A stretch of 64,000 nt of DNA, from positions 25,401 through 89,400 of the forward strand of contig NZ_JASKMT010000023.1 of the NCBI RefSeq assembly GCF_030124175.1, read 5' to 3'. The number at the start of each line of letters is the position of its first letter. Within the stretch, counting starts at the first letter, position 1. The position numbers and the translations under genes are program-made. The DNA is from Streptomyces sp. 549 (GTDB taxonomy: Bacteria; Actinomycetota; Actinomycetes; Streptomycetales; Streptomycetaceae). This document shows, piece after piece, positions 1 through 8,809 of this stretch. The notes beneath the pieces are model-generated. The model worked only from the letters and a program-made list of their open reading frames with translations. It made no database searches and was not told where the DNA came from.

Positions 1-896
1 CGGGTGCGCTGGGCCACGAGCATGGAGAAGGTGTTGACGATGAGGAAGACGCCGACGAGCAGGGCGATGCCGGCGAAGCCGAGCAGCGCGTACTTCATGA
101 CGTCGAGGAAGCCGCCGATGTCGTTCATACCCTCGGCGCTGAACTCCTCCTTCGTCTGCACCTTCCAGTCGCCACCGATGGCCTCCGACACGTTGCGCTT
201 GAGCAGGTCGTCGGTGACGCCGTCAGCGGCGAGCACCGCGACGTGGGTGTAGACGCCGGAGGAACCGAGCAGTTTCTCCTGCGCGGTCCGCTCGTCGTAG
301 TAGAGGACGGCCGCGCCGGGGTTGGTCATCTGGAAGGTGGCTATGCCGGAGATGCGGGAGGTGAAGTCGCCGTCGGTGGTGATGGTCCGCAGTTCGTCGC
401 CGAGCTTGAGGTTCTTCTTGTCGGCGGTGTCGGCGTCGACCATCACCTCGGTCGGGCCGCGCGGCGGGTGGCCGGAGGTGACCTTCATCGTCTTCAGGTC
501 GAGGTCGGTCCAGTTGGAGGCGACCGTGGGCGCGCCCGTGGTCGGTCCGACGTTGTTGTTCTCCGCGTCGACGACCGTCACCGACAGGCTGACGGTGAGG
601 CCGAAGGCCTTGCCGACGCCGTCGGCCGCGGCCACCTCGTCGACGACGTCGGCCGGCAGGGTCTGCGGGCGGCCAGTCATGGGCTGCTCGGCGTTGTGCC
701 CCTCCTCCTCGGGTGCGCTGACGGTGACGTCGGCGGAGGAGTCGGCGAACAGCTTGTCGAACGTGGTGTTCATGGTGTCGGTGAACACCAGGGTGCCGCA
801 GACGAAGGCCACGGACAGCACCACGGCGAAGCCGGAGAGCAGCATGCGGCCCTTGTGCGCGAAGAAGTTGCGCAACGAGGTTCTGACGACGGTCAT
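1..896 (-). CDS. MacB/FtsX-type ABC transporter permease (3' end outside window)
   Basis: This is the N-terminal ~298 residues of an FtsX/MacB-type permease; the rest lies beyond position 1. A short basic N-terminus is followed by a first membrane helix at about residues 18-38 (LLSGFAVVLSVAFVCGTLVF). A large extracytoplasmic MacB-like periplasmic core domain covers about residues 45-250. A second helix begins near residue 275 (YALLGFAGIALLVGVFLIV), ending at the window edge in NTFSMLVAQRT, the usual FtsX motif. The ATG at 896 overlaps the stop of the upstream ATPase gene (ATGA), so the two are translationally coupled. Such pairs export lipophilic compounds, peptides or lipoproteins; the substrate cannot be read from the sequence. 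Confidence 0.93.
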   Translation of the reverse strand, partial: MTVVRTSLRNFFAHKGRMLLSGFAVVLSVAFVCGTLVFTDTMNTTFDKLFADSSADVTVSAPEEEGHNAEQPMTGRPQTLPADVVDEVAAADGVGKAFGLTVSLSVTVVDAENNNVGPTTGAPTVASNWTDLDLKTMKVTSGHPPRGPTEVMVDADTADKKNLKLGDELRTITTDGDFTSRISGIATFQMTNPGAAVLYYDERTAQEKLLGSSGVYTHVAVLAADGVTDDLLKRNVSEAIGGDWKVQTKEEFSAEGMNDIGGFLDVMKYALLGFAGIALLVGVFLIVNTFSMLVAQRT

Positions 897-1681
897 GACA
901 CCCGCCCGAAGGTGTCGAAGGCCTTCATGCGGTCGAGCACGGCCTCGGCGGTCGGGCGGGACATCTCGTCGACGATCCGCCCGTCCGCCAGGTACAGCAC
1001 CCGGTCGGCGAAGGAGGCGGCGACGGGGTCGTGGGTGACCATGACCATGGTCTGGCCGAGGTCGTCCACCGACCGGCGCAGGAAGCCCAGCACCTCGGCG
1101 CCCGCACGGGAGTCGAGGTTGCCGGTCGGCTCGTCGCCGAAGATGATCTCCGGCCGGGCCGCCAGCGCCCGCGCCACGGCGACGCGCTGCTGCTGCCCGC
1201 CGGAGAGTTCGCTGGGGCGGTGCCGCAGCCGGTCACGCAGGCCGACGGTCTCGATCACGCGGTCCAGCCACTCCTGGTCGGGCTTTCGGCCGGCGATGTC
1301 CATCGGCAGGGTGATGTTCTCCAGCCCGTTCAGGGTGGGCAGGAGGTTGTATGCCTGGAAGATGAAGCCGATGCTGTCCCGTCGCAGCCGGGTCAGCTTC
1401 TTGTCCTTCAGCCCGGTGATCTCGGTCTCGCCGACCCAGATCTGGCCGGACGTCACCGCGTCCAGGCCCGCCAGGCAGTGCATCAGGGTGGACTTGCCGG
1501 AACCCGAGGGGCCCATGATCGCGGTGAACGCCCCCCGGGCGATCTCCACGTCCACGTGGTCCAGCGCGACGACCTCGGTCTCACCGCTGCCGTATGCCTT
1601 GACGACCTGCCGCGCTCGCGCCGCGACGGCCGTGCTTCCTCCGCTGCCCCCGGTCCTGGGATTTGCTACAGCCGTTGTCAC
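893..1681 (-). CDS. ABC transporter ATP-binding protein (MacB/LolD class)
   Basis: ATPase subunit of the exporter. Walker A is GPSGSGKST, the Q-loop lies in GFIFQAYNLLPTLNG, the signature is LSGGQQQRVAVARAL, Walker B is EIIFGDEPTGNLDS, and the switch His is in MVTHDP. This order and the EPTGNLDS wording are typical of the MacB/LolD/FtsE class (262 aa, usual length 220-260). I chose the GTG at 1681 because a GAAGGAGAG ribosome-binding site precedes it; the frame stays open further upstream but reads as unlikely protein. Its stop overlaps the permease start by 4 bases. N-terminal residues 1-20 are Gly/Ser/Thr-rich and probably disordered. Confidence 0.95.
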   Translation of the reverse strand: MTTAVANPRTGGSGGSTAVAARARQVVKAYGSGETEVVALDHVDVEIARGAFTAIMGPSGSGKSTLMHCLAGLDAVTSGQIWVGETEITGLKDKKLTRLRRDSIGFIFQAYNLLPTLNGLENITLPMDIAGRKPDQEWLDRVIETVGLRDRLRHRPSELSGGQQQRVAVARALAARPEIIFGDEPTGNLDSRAGAEVLGFLRRSVDDLGQTMVMVTHDPVAASFADRVLYLADGRIVDEMSRPTAEAVLDRMKAFDTFGRVS

Positions 1682-2268
1682 GGTGCCTCTCCTTCGTAGA
1701 TGTGGGTTCGCCCCCGGTGCCGCCTCCCGATGCGGGTGCGGTGGCTCGTTGAGCCTCCCGCACCCGCCCCGGCCGCCGCGATGGAGTTTCTCGGTGTACT
1801 CACCCGGGGGCTGTCCCCACCCCCGCGGCCGACAGCCCCCGGGTTCACGACTCACGCTAGACACCGACGGCCGATCCCTCGTCCTGCGCCAGAACGAGCA
1901 CGCCACGGACCAACCCCCGTGCTGCCCCCTAGGGGTCATGGCCTCCGGCGGCCCCGCTCCCCCTACGTGGGCCGGTCTCCTCGCTGGTCCGGGCCGGGGT
2001 TTCCGGGAGTCCGAGCTGGGGCGGCGGCACGCGGCGGTGCCCGTTCTGCGCCCGTTCTGCGCCCGTCCGACGCGTCCGGCGGACCCGGCGCGGAGCGGGA
2101 CGGGCGTGACGCCGGTGCCTTACCGGGCGTACCGGGGGGTTACCGGGCGTCATCGGTCCCAGTTCACACGCGAAACGGTAACGAGCCTTCCGCTTTTTTG
2201 CTACTTGTGAGTAACGTGCCCTCCTCCCCCACAGCGCCCGTGCCCACCCGCAGCGGAAGAGCCGCACC
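1682..2268. other. 587-bp non-coding region between two divergent operons
   Basis: No convincing gene is seen on either strand. It holds an inverted repeat (13-bp perfect arms, 1803-1815 and 1831-1843), a direct repeat of TTACCGGGCGT at about 2118-2150, and an AT-richer patch at 2190-2215 (a T6 run and TACTTGTGAGTA at 2202-2213) that is the best candidate for the promoter/operator region of the symporter operon. Confidence 0.5.
1803..1843. repeat. Inverted repeat, 13-bp arms
   Basis: The arms 1803-1815 (CCCGGGGGCTGTC) and 1831-1843 are exact reverse complements around a 15-nt loop. It sits about 120-160 nt upstream of the ABC ATPase start. It could be a leader hairpin of that operon or an insulating terminator; the sequence does not decide. 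Confidence 0.6.
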
Positions 2269-2817
2269 ATGTCCTTCAGCGATCCACCGCGCCACCGCGG
2301 TTTCCCCCCACCACCGCCGTCGCGCCTGCCGGAACCACCCGCCACCCACCGCTGGCACGCCGCCCCTCTGGACGGCCAGTCGTTCGGTGCCGGCCGGCCC
2401 GACACCGCCTGGGCGGACGCGGCCCGGCCGGACGCCGACCGACCGGCTGCCACCAGGCCGGGCGACGGGCTGCCGGGCGGCGGACCGGGGGACGACGGGC
2501 TGCCGCGACTGCGGTCCGCGTACCGGCTGCTGCGGCGCGCGACGACGCTCACCGCGCTCGGCTACTTCGTGCTGTTCCTGCTGCTGTCCGCGTACGCGCC
2601 CGACCTGATGGCGACCTCGCTGCCCGGCGGCACCAACCTCGGACTGCTGATGGGCTTCCTGCAACTACCCGTCGCCATGGTCGCCGTCGTCCACTACGAG
2701 CGGCTGGCCCGCCGCAACGTGGACCCGCTCGCCGACCACGTCCGCGCCGCCGCCACCCCGGCCGACCCGGTGCCGTCCGCCGGCAGCCGGACCGCTCCCT
2801 GGGGAGGCGTCAGGTGA
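2269..2817 (+). CDS. DUF485-like membrane protein
   Basis: A 182-aa protein with a long Pro/Ala/Gly-rich cytoplasmic N-terminus (about residues 1-80) followed by two membrane helices (about 92-112 and 125-146), the usual layout of DUF485 proteins. DUF485 genes almost always precede a SSS-family symporter gene (as yjcH before actP in E. coli), and here the next gene overlaps by 4 bases (GTGA at 2814-2817). It is probably an accessory subunit or stability factor for the symporter. The ATG at 2269 follows GGAAGAG. The N-terminal extension is longer than in the classical ~100-aa family members. Confidence 0.85.
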   Translation: MSFSDPPRHRGFPPPPPSRLPEPPATHRWHAAPLDGQSFGAGRPDTAWADAARPDADRPAATRPGDGLPGGGPGDDGLPRLRSAYRLLRRATTLTALGYFVLFLLLSAYAPDLMATSLPGGTNLGLLMGFLQLPVAMVAVVHYERLARRNVDPLADHVRAAATPADPVPSAGSRTAPWGGVR

Positions 2818-4427
2818 ACACCCTCGACAGCTCGGCCCAGTCGCTCTCGCTGGCCATCTTCTGCACCGTCGTGAGCATCAGCCTGCTGCTGTGCATCATG
2901 ACCAGCGCCGAGCGGGAGGACCTCGGCGAGTTCTACACCGGCTACCGCAGCCTCTCCCCCGTGCGCAACGGGCTCGCCATCGCGGGCGACTACATCTCCG
3001 CGGCGACCGTGCTCAACACCATCGGCATCATCGCGCTCACCGGCTACGACGGCCTGACCCTGGCCCTCAGCACCGCACTGTCCCTGCTGCTGCTGATGTT
3101 CCTGCTGGCCGAGCCGCTGCGCAACGCCGGCCGCTACACCATGGGCGACGCGCTTGCGCGGCGCTTCAACAGCCGCGCGGTACGGGTCACCACCACCGCC
3201 GTCACCCTGCTCGCCCTCGTCCCGATGATCGTCGTGCAGCTGGCCGGCGCCGGGCACCTGGTCAGCCTCATCCTCGGGTTCTCCGGGCAGGGCGTCCGCA
3301 CCGGCTGCATCATCGTGTTCGGCGTGCTGATGGTCGCCTACGCCACCATCGGCGGCATGCGCGGCACCGCCCTGATCCAGATCATCAAGATCGTCGTCCT
3401 GGTCGGGGCCGCCACCACCGTCGCGGTACTCGTCATGAACCGCGTCGGCTGGAGCCCCGGCAGCCTGTTCCGGCTCGCCGAACAGGGCAGCCAGGCCGGC
3501 CCCGCGTACCTGCGCTCGGGCATCCAGTTCGGCACCGACACCGTCGGGCGCCTGGACACCATCAGCGGCATGCTCACCGTCATCGCCGGCGCCGCCGTCC
3601 TGCCGCACATCACCATGCGCCTGTACACCGCGACGAGCGCGGCGGCCGTGCGCCGCGCGATGTCCGTGGCCATCGGCACCGTCAGCTACGTGGTGGTGCT
3701 CATCGCCGTGATCGGCGTCGGCGCCACCGCGCTCATCGGCAGCCGCGCCATCGCCGCCGGCAGCCCGCAGGGCAGCAACGCCATCCTGCAGATCGGCCAG
3801 AGCGTCGTCGAGGGCACCGGCATCCTCTCCACGCTTGTCTTCACCGCCGTGGCCACCGCCGTCTTCCTGACCCTGCTGTCGTCGGTGGCGGGCATGACGC
3901 TCGCCTGCGCGTCCTCCCTCGCCCACGACCTGTTCGCGCAGGGCGTCCACCGCGGCACCCTGTCACCGGCACGCGAACTGGTCACCGCCCGCCTCGCCGG
4001 GCTGGGCGTCGGACTGCCCGCCGTCGCGCTGGCCATCGTCGTCCAGGACTGGTCGCTCCAGGCCCTCATCACGCTGTCCTTCTGCGTCGGCGCGAGCGCC
4101 CTGTCGCCGGCCCTGGTCTACAGCCTGTTCTGGCGGCGCTTCACCCGCACCGGACTGCTGGCCACGCTCATCGGCGGCAGCGCCACCGCGCTGCTGCTGC
4201 TGGTCTTCTCCACCGTCACCTCCGGCGGCCCGCACGCGCTGCTCAGCGACCGGGACTTCAGCTGGTTCCCGCTGCACACCACGGGCCTGGTCTCCATTCC
4301 CGCCGGATTCCTCTTCGGCTGGCTCGGCACCGTCCTCAGCGGACGCCGCGACCAGCACGGCGAGGTCCAGCGCTACGAGGCCGTGGAGGCCCGCATCCTC
4401 GCCGGAGCGGGCGCCACGCGCCTGTGA
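2814..4427 (+). CDS. Sodium:solute symporter, cation/acetate (ActP-like) branch
   Basis: A 537-aa polytopic protein with about 13 predicted helices of the SSS family. Typical features are the early DFYTG-like motif (EFYTGYRSLSPVRNGLAIAGDYISAA, residues about 40-65; only short parts quoted as family landmarks), GGMRGT near residue 180, and SSVAGMTLACASSLAHDL near residue 360. ActP-like members carry acetate, pyruvate or other short monocarboxylates with Na+ or H+. The GTG start overlaps the DUF485 stop, so the two genes form one unit. The actual solute is not determinable here. Confidence 0.9.
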   Translation: MNTLDSSAQSLSLAIFCTVVSISLLLCIMTSAEREDLGEFYTGYRSLSPVRNGLAIAGDYISAATVLNTIGIIALTGYDGLTLALSTALSLLLLMFLLAEPLRNAGRYTMGDALARRFNSRAVRVTTTAVTLLALVPMIVVQLAGAGHLVSLILGFSGQGVRTGCIIVFGVLMVAYATIGGMRGTALIQIIKIVVLVGAATTVAVLVMNRVGWSPGSLFRLAEQGSQAGPAYLRSGIQFGTDTVGRLDTISGMLTVIAGAAVLPHITMRLYTATSAAAVRRAMSVAIGTVSYVVVLIAVIGVGATALIGSRAIAAGSPQGSNAILQIGQSVVEGTGILSTLVFTAVATAVFLTLLSSVAGMTLACASSLAHDLFAQGVHRGTLSPARELVTARLAGLGVGLPAVALAIVVQDWSLQALITLSFCVGASALSPALVYSLFWRRFTRTGLLATLIGGSATALLLLVFSTVTSGGPHALLSDRDFSWFPLHTTGLVSIPAGFLFGWLGTVLSGRRDQHGEVQRYEAVEARILAGAGATRL

Positions 4428-4463
4428 ACGGCGGGTTCGGGTAGGGGTGGGGCTAATCCCGTG

Positions 4464-4513
4464 CGACGTCGGCCCTCGGGGCTCCCGGTCGGGGGTCGTG
4501 AGGGCCGACGTCG
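4464..4513 (+). terminator. Factor-independent terminator-like hairpin after the symporter
   Basis: Perfect 14-bp arms (CGACGTCGGCCCTC at 4464-4477 and its complement at 4500-4513) separated by 22 nt, 36 bp after the symporter stop codon. As usual in Streptomyces there is no strong U tract. Confidence 0.75.
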
Positions 4514-5226
4514 TCGTTCGGGGCGGGCTGAGGTGGTGGGTGCGGTTCCGAACACCTGGCACAGCTGAAAGCGGAGAGCGACTTCCCCGAGTACCGGCCG
4601 AAGAGATGACCAGGACCCGGTACCGGGAACCTGCGGCCCGTCACAACGGCGGGCCCTGTTGGGGGGCGACGACGCACAGACGTACGGTCGCGGCTTCGAC
4701 AGCGATCCCAACGGCGCAAGGGCAGCACCGCGATGACGGTTCAACCCCACCGACCGGGCGAGCGCACCGACGATCAGGGGTGTCCGCGCTGGATTCTCGC
4801 TGTGCCGCTCACCCTGTTCAAGAGCCTGACGGGCCGGGATGGCTCCAGCAGTGGTCCAGCAGTCCCCGGATAGTCGGTCAGGTGGCGAACTTCGCAATCC
4901 GATGTACAAAGAGCCCCGAGATGTCGTATCGTGGTCAGGCTTCTGCGCCGGAGGTCTCGGCAGCAGCGCCCGATTTCCTGTTCCTTCTGCGTCGATCTTG
5001 AGGTGACGTCCTATCAACCAGGCCATGTAGTCGTCCGTGTTCCCCACGTGCTGTCTTGTCGCACGTGTCCGGGGGCGGACGTCGCGCTGGCCTGAGTTGC
5101 GTCACCCTTCCCCGCAGTCTTCCTTCCCGGGTGCAGCTCTGCCGTCTGCCCCGGGTTCTGCGCTTTCCGGCCCCGGTGCGGCTGTCGGCAGGGCTCCCCG
5201 ATTCCTTTGGATCAGGAGTTCCCGTC
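4514..5226. other. ~700-bp region with no recognisable gene
   Basis: Open frames exist on both strands but none has a ribosome-binding site plus codon bias, and none resembles a protein I know. The base composition is less GC-rich than the flanks. The last 150 bp presumably carry the MFS promoter; an AGGAG box at 5214-5218 serves the GTG at 5227. This may be degraded accessory DNA. Confidence 0.45.
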
Positions 5227-6705
5227 GTGTCTTCCTCCGCGCTCGACAGCGAGCCAGAGCACACCACCCAGACCTCGAACCACCCAGCACCCCACCACCC
5301 GAGAATGGCCTTGGCGGCCCGGATCGCCCTCCTGGTGCTGCTGACCGCCGAGCTCATGGACATCCTCGACCAGTCGGTCGTGCTGACCGCCCTGCCCGCG
5401 ATCCAGGAGTCGACCGGCGCCGGACCGGCCGCATTGCAGTGGCTGACCACCGGCTACTCGCTGCCCGTCGCCATCGGGCTGATCACCGGCGGGCGCCTCG
5501 GCGACCTCTACGGCCGTCGCAGGCTCCTCCTCATCGGCACCGTCGTGTTCACCACGGCCTCACTGCTGTGCGGCCTCGCCGCCGGCCCGGGCGTGCTGAT
5601 CGGAGCCCGCGCGCTCCAGGGCGTGGGAGTGGCCCTGATGATCCCGCAGATCCTGGCCACCCTCCACGTCACCTTCGAAGGTCGGAACCGCAGCAAAGCG
5701 TTCGGCCTCTACGGGGCGGTCCTCTCGATTGCCAACGTCCTGGGCCCGGTGATGGGCGGCCTGCTCACCGAGGCCGACCTGTTCGGGCTGTCCTGGCGGC
5801 CGATCTTCCTGGTCAACGTGCCCGTCGGTCTCGCCGTGCTCGTCCTGGGACGCAAGTTCGTCCCCGAGTCGACCGAGAAGAAGGCCAACCGGCCCGACCT
5901 CACCGGCATGGCGCTGTCCGCACTGGCCATCGTCCTGATCATCTTCCCGCTCACCGAGGGGCACCTCCACGACTGGCCGCTGTGGTGCTTCGCCCTGCTT
6001 GGTGCAGGTCTCCTCGTCCTGGCCGTGTTCCTGCGCCACCAGCGGCGCAAGCAGGGCAACGCCCCGCTCGTGCCCCTGTCCCTCTTCCAGGGGCGGCAGT
6101 TCCCCGGCGGCACTGCCGCGCAGCTGATGCACGGCCTGCTGTGCGGGCTGTTCTTCATGACCTGGACGCTGTACCTCCAGCGGGCACTGGGCATGAGCCC
6201 CTTCCAGGCGGCCCTGGCCTTCGTCCTGCTCTCCGTTGGAGAGCTGGCCGGCGCGACGATCGCGGCGAAGAGTGCGGGGCGCTTCGCCCGACGCCTTCCC
6301 CAGACGGGAGCCCTCATCACGATCGCTGCGACGGTCGGCTACGGACTCCAGATCGCCGCAGGCCAGGCGGACCTGACCCTGCTGGGGATGACCGTTCCGG
6401 TGGTACTGATCGGCTTCGGCCTCGGCATGGTCAGCGGCCCGCTCGCCGACATGTCGCTCGCCAAGGTTCCGCACGACGATGCCGGGGCCGCCTCGGGTCT
6501 GTTCAACACCGCCATGCACCTGGGCATCGCCCTGGGCACCGCGCTGACCGCCCTGGTGTTCTTCGCCACCACCGACGGCTCGCCCGACGCCGACCTCAAC
6601 CGCGACGCGTTCATCACCGTGCTGTGGTGGGTCGGCAGCCTCCTCGCCCTGATGTGGGCCCTGATGTTCTGCCTGCCCAAGAAGGCCGACAACCAGACCG
6701 ACTGA
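5227..6705 (+). CDS. MFS efflux transporter, DHA2 (14-helix, EmrB/QacA) family
   Basis: A 492-aa drug:H+ antiporter. After a ~25-residue hydrophilic start, helix 1 carries LMDILDQSVVLTALPAIQ, the DHA2 motif D1, followed by WLTTGYSLPVA. The loop 2-3 signature is GGRLGDLYGRRR, and motif C-like GAVLSIANVLGPVMGGLL follows in helix 5. The length fits the 14-helix subfamily used for multidrug or self-resistance export. I chose GTG 5227 because AGGAG lies 8 nt upstream; the frame is open to 5056 but that extension is not protein-like. It stands alone, with a terminator hairpin after it and no adjacent TetR/MarR gene. Confidence 0.9.
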   Translation: MSSSALDSEPEHTTQTSNHPAPHHPRMALAARIALLVLLTAELMDILDQSVVLTALPAIQESTGAGPAALQWLTTGYSLPVAIGLITGGRLGDLYGRRRLLLIGTVVFTTASLLCGLAAGPGVLIGARALQGVGVALMIPQILATLHVTFEGRNRSKAFGLYGAVLSIANVLGPVMGGLLTEADLFGLSWRPIFLVNVPVGLAVLVLGRKFVPESTEKKANRPDLTGMALSALAIVLIIFPLTEGHLHDWPLWCFALLGAGLLVLAVFLRHQRRKQGNAPLVPLSLFQGRQFPGGTAAQLMHGLLCGLFFMTWTLYLQRALGMSPFQAALAFVLLSVGELAGATIAAKSAGRFARRLPQTGALITIAATVGYGLQIAAGQADLTLLGMTVPVVLIGFGLGMVSGPLADMSLAKVPHDDAGAASGLFNTAMHLGIALGTALTALVFFATTDGSPDADLNRDAFITVLWWVGSLLALMWALMFCLPKKADNQTD

Positions 6706-6711
6706 GCCACT

Positions 6712-6747
6712 CCCGGGTCCCGGCCGCGACGTCGGCCGGGACCCGGG
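6712..6747 (+). terminator. Terminator hairpin after the MFS gene
   Basis: 15-bp perfect arms (CCCGGGTCCCGGCCG at 6712-6726, complement at 6733-6747) with a 6-nt loop, starting 6 bp after the MFS stop. It also lies downstream of the converging ABC operon. Confidence 0.85.
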
Positions 6748-6956
6748 CCCTCAGCCTTCCTCGACCTCGCCGTCCTCGGCGGCATCGGGGTACCGGCAGG
6801 CAACCGCCTTCCGTCCGCCCCGCCACAGAGCCTCCGTCCCTTGGCCGCACGGGGGGCCGTGCCACGCTCTGTGGCACGCCCACGAGAGCTTGCGAGATTT
6901 CCGTGGGTGTGGAGGAACAGTCGATAGGGCCCCGGGTCCCTGGCAGGCGAACGTGT

Positions 6957-8171
6957 CTATGCGTCGCGCAGCACTCTGTCGGGCGGGAGGCGTCGTGCGT
7001 AGTACAGCGGGAGCAGGGCGCCGACCACCAGGGCCACACCCGGTAGGGGAAGCAGCATGGCAGCGGTGGGCAGGTGGATGGCGGCCGGTCCGGTCGACAC
7101 GGTGACGGCAGCCAGGCCGAGCACGATGCCGGTGAGGGCAGCGATGGTGCCGATGATGAACAGTTCGAGGGCGAGAAGGCAGAAGATCCGGGTCTCGCTG
7201 AACCCGAGTGCTTTCAGCAGGCCGATCTCGTTCATACGGGAGCGCACGCGCTGTGTGCCCATGGCGAGTCCGAACAGGGCGGCCAGGACGGTCACCGCCC
7301 ACAGTGCGGTCGTGCCGGCGGTCTCCAGCAGCGACAGTGTGGGCGACAGGGCCTGCATCTGGGCGGCGACGCTCGCGGCGTAGAACCCGGCTTGGCGCAA
7401 CTGCTGCTGCACCTCGCGCACTTTGCTGGCCGAGGCGACCTCTACGTGGGCGTTTTCGAATCCTTCGGTGGCGAAGAGCTCTTTCACGGTCATTGCCTGG
7501 GACTCGGCGTGCAGCGTGGCGGCGACGTCGGGGTGGACGTAGGAGGTGCCCGGGCCGTCCAGGTTTCCCATGGAGTCGTCGTGTACGGCGGTGACGGTGA
7601 AGCGGAGCTCTACGGGCTCCCCACCGTGCAGATCCTCGTTGCCGTCCTTGTCGGTCTCGATACGGTCGACAGGGGTGTGCAGGACGACGATGTCGCGCCC
7701 GAGTAGCCGGGCGGCGGACAGCCCGGCGAATCCGTCAGGCAACACGATCTGATCGGGCTTGAGAGAGGAGGGCGCCTCGGTGTCCTGCTGGGTCACCAGC
7801 GGCGGGTGTGCGGCGGTCCAGGGCAGCAAGGTGAGCATACGAGGGTCGTCCCGCTGCTGATCATCCGCCAGATAGACCTCTGCGCCGCCCCCGTCGTACG
7901 GGGTGACCTTGGTGACGCCAGGAATGGCGGCGATCTCGTCGATGCGCTCACGGGTGAGCGGGGTGCGGCCTTCGGGCGTGGTGGCCCACACACTGATCGT
8001 GCGGAGCCTGCCGTCGCCGGTGTCCAGGTCTGTGGCAGTAGCGCGTGCCTCGTGTACGGGGCCGCGGGCCAGAACGACGAATCCGACCAGGAGGGCGAGG
8101 AACAACGGCATCGCCCAGTGGCGGCGCAGGGAACGCAGCACCTCGCCGCGAATCAAGGGCGCTTCGGTCAC
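6957..8171 (-). CDS. FtsX-type ABC transporter permease
   Basis: A 404-aa permease: helix 1 at about residues 18-36, a ~240-residue extracytoplasmic domain, then three helices near 285-305, 330-352 and 368-390, i.e. the 4-helix MacB/FtsX topology. The motif NEIGLLKALGFSETRIF (about residues 315-331) is the classic FtsX cytoplasmic loop. The GTG at 8171 overlaps the stop of the ATPase gene (GTGA). It is the last gene of a three-gene unit lipoprotein-ATPase-permease. MacB-like exporters without a membrane-fusion partner in actinobacteria often handle peptides or lipoproteins; the substrate is unknown. Confidence 0.92.
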   Translation of the reverse strand: MTEAPLIRGEVLRSLRRHWAMPLFLALLVGFVVLARGPVHEARATATDLDTGDGRLRTISVWATTPEGRTPLTRERIDEIAAIPGVTKVTPYDGGGAEVYLADDQQRDDPRMLTLLPWTAAHPPLVTQQDTEAPSSLKPDQIVLPDGFAGLSAARLLGRDIVVLHTPVDRIETDKDGNEDLHGGEPVELRFTVTAVHDDSMGNLDGPGTSYVHPDVAATLHAESQAMTVKELFATEGFENAHVEVASASKVREVQQQLRQAGFYAASVAAQMQALSPTLSLLETAGTTALWAVTVLAALFGLAMGTQRVRSRMNEIGLLKALGFSETRIFCLLALELFIIGTIAALTGIVLGLAAVTVSTGPAAIHLPTAAMLLPLPGVALVVGALLPLYYARRLPPDRVLRDA

Positions 8172-8809
8172 GACAGTTCACCTTCCCGCAGTTCGATGGT
8201 GCGCGTCGCGATCGTCCCGAAGGCGCCGTCATGGGAGGCCACAAGGACCCCTCGCCCTTCGGCCGCCATCTGTGCCAAGTGCTTGCGTACCAGGTCGCCG
8301 GTTTTGTCATCGAGTCCGGCTGTGGGTTCATCGGCCAGGAGCAGCTGGGGGTCGTTGATCAGTGCCCGCGCCAAGGCAACGCGCTGCGCCTCGCCCCCTG
8401 ACAGCAATGCGGTGCGGTGTACTGCCCTGTTGGCCACTCCGAAACGGTCGAGCAGCTCCGCGGCAGCGGTGAGTGCCTCGGCACGGTGGGCCAGCGAAGG
8501 CAGCGCCACGTTCTCGACCGTGTTCAGTGCGGGGAAGAACACCGGCTTCTGGAAGACGAACCCGATGCGTTCGCGCCGGGTACGCGCTGCCTGGGCGTCT
8601 GCCAGGCTACTGCTGCCGCATACCCGCACAGCGCCGCTGGTGGGTTCCGCCAGCAGTCCGGCTAGCGAAAGCAGCGTGGTCTTGCCAGTGCCGGAGGGTC
8701 CGCGCAGCCACACCACCTCACCGGTTGTCACAGTGAGTGAGATGTCCCGCAGCACGGTCAGCGGGCCTGGGAACTCCTTGGTCACGGAGTCGAGCTCCAG
8801 CAGATTCAC
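8168..8809 (-). CDS. ABC transporter ATP-binding protein (LolD/MacB class)
   Basis: A 213-aa ATPase: Walker A GPSGTGKTT, Q-loop FVFQKPVFFPALNTVEN, signature LLSGGEAQRVALARAL, Walker B LLLADEPTAGLDD, switch His in VASHDG. The best start is GTG at 8809, which shares one base with the TAG stop of the preceding lipoprotein gene (TAGTG) and follows a GGTGAG box; a longer frame overlapping the lipoprotein gene is possible but unlikely. Its stop overlaps the permease GTG, so all three genes are tightly coupled. Confidence 0.9.
   Translation of the reverse strand: MNLLELDSVTKEFPGPLTVLRDISLTVTTGEVVWLRGPSGTGKTTLLSLAGLLAEPTSGAVRVCGSSSLADAQAARTRRERIGFVFQKPVFFPALNTVENVALPSLAHRAEALTAAAELLDRFGVANRAVHRTALLSGGEAQRVALARALINDPQLLLADEPTAGLDDKTGDLVRKHLAQMAAEGRGVLVASHDGAFGTIATRTIELREGELS

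Noticed and set aside
243..2210. A 655-codon open frame antisense to the ABC exporter genes
   Set aside because: It mirrors real minus-strand genes with Walker and FtsX motifs; the plus-strand translation is composition-driven and has no family features.
4453..5047. Short open frames on both strands between the symporter and the MFS gene
   Set aside because: They lack codon bias, ribosome-binding sites and recognisable motifs.
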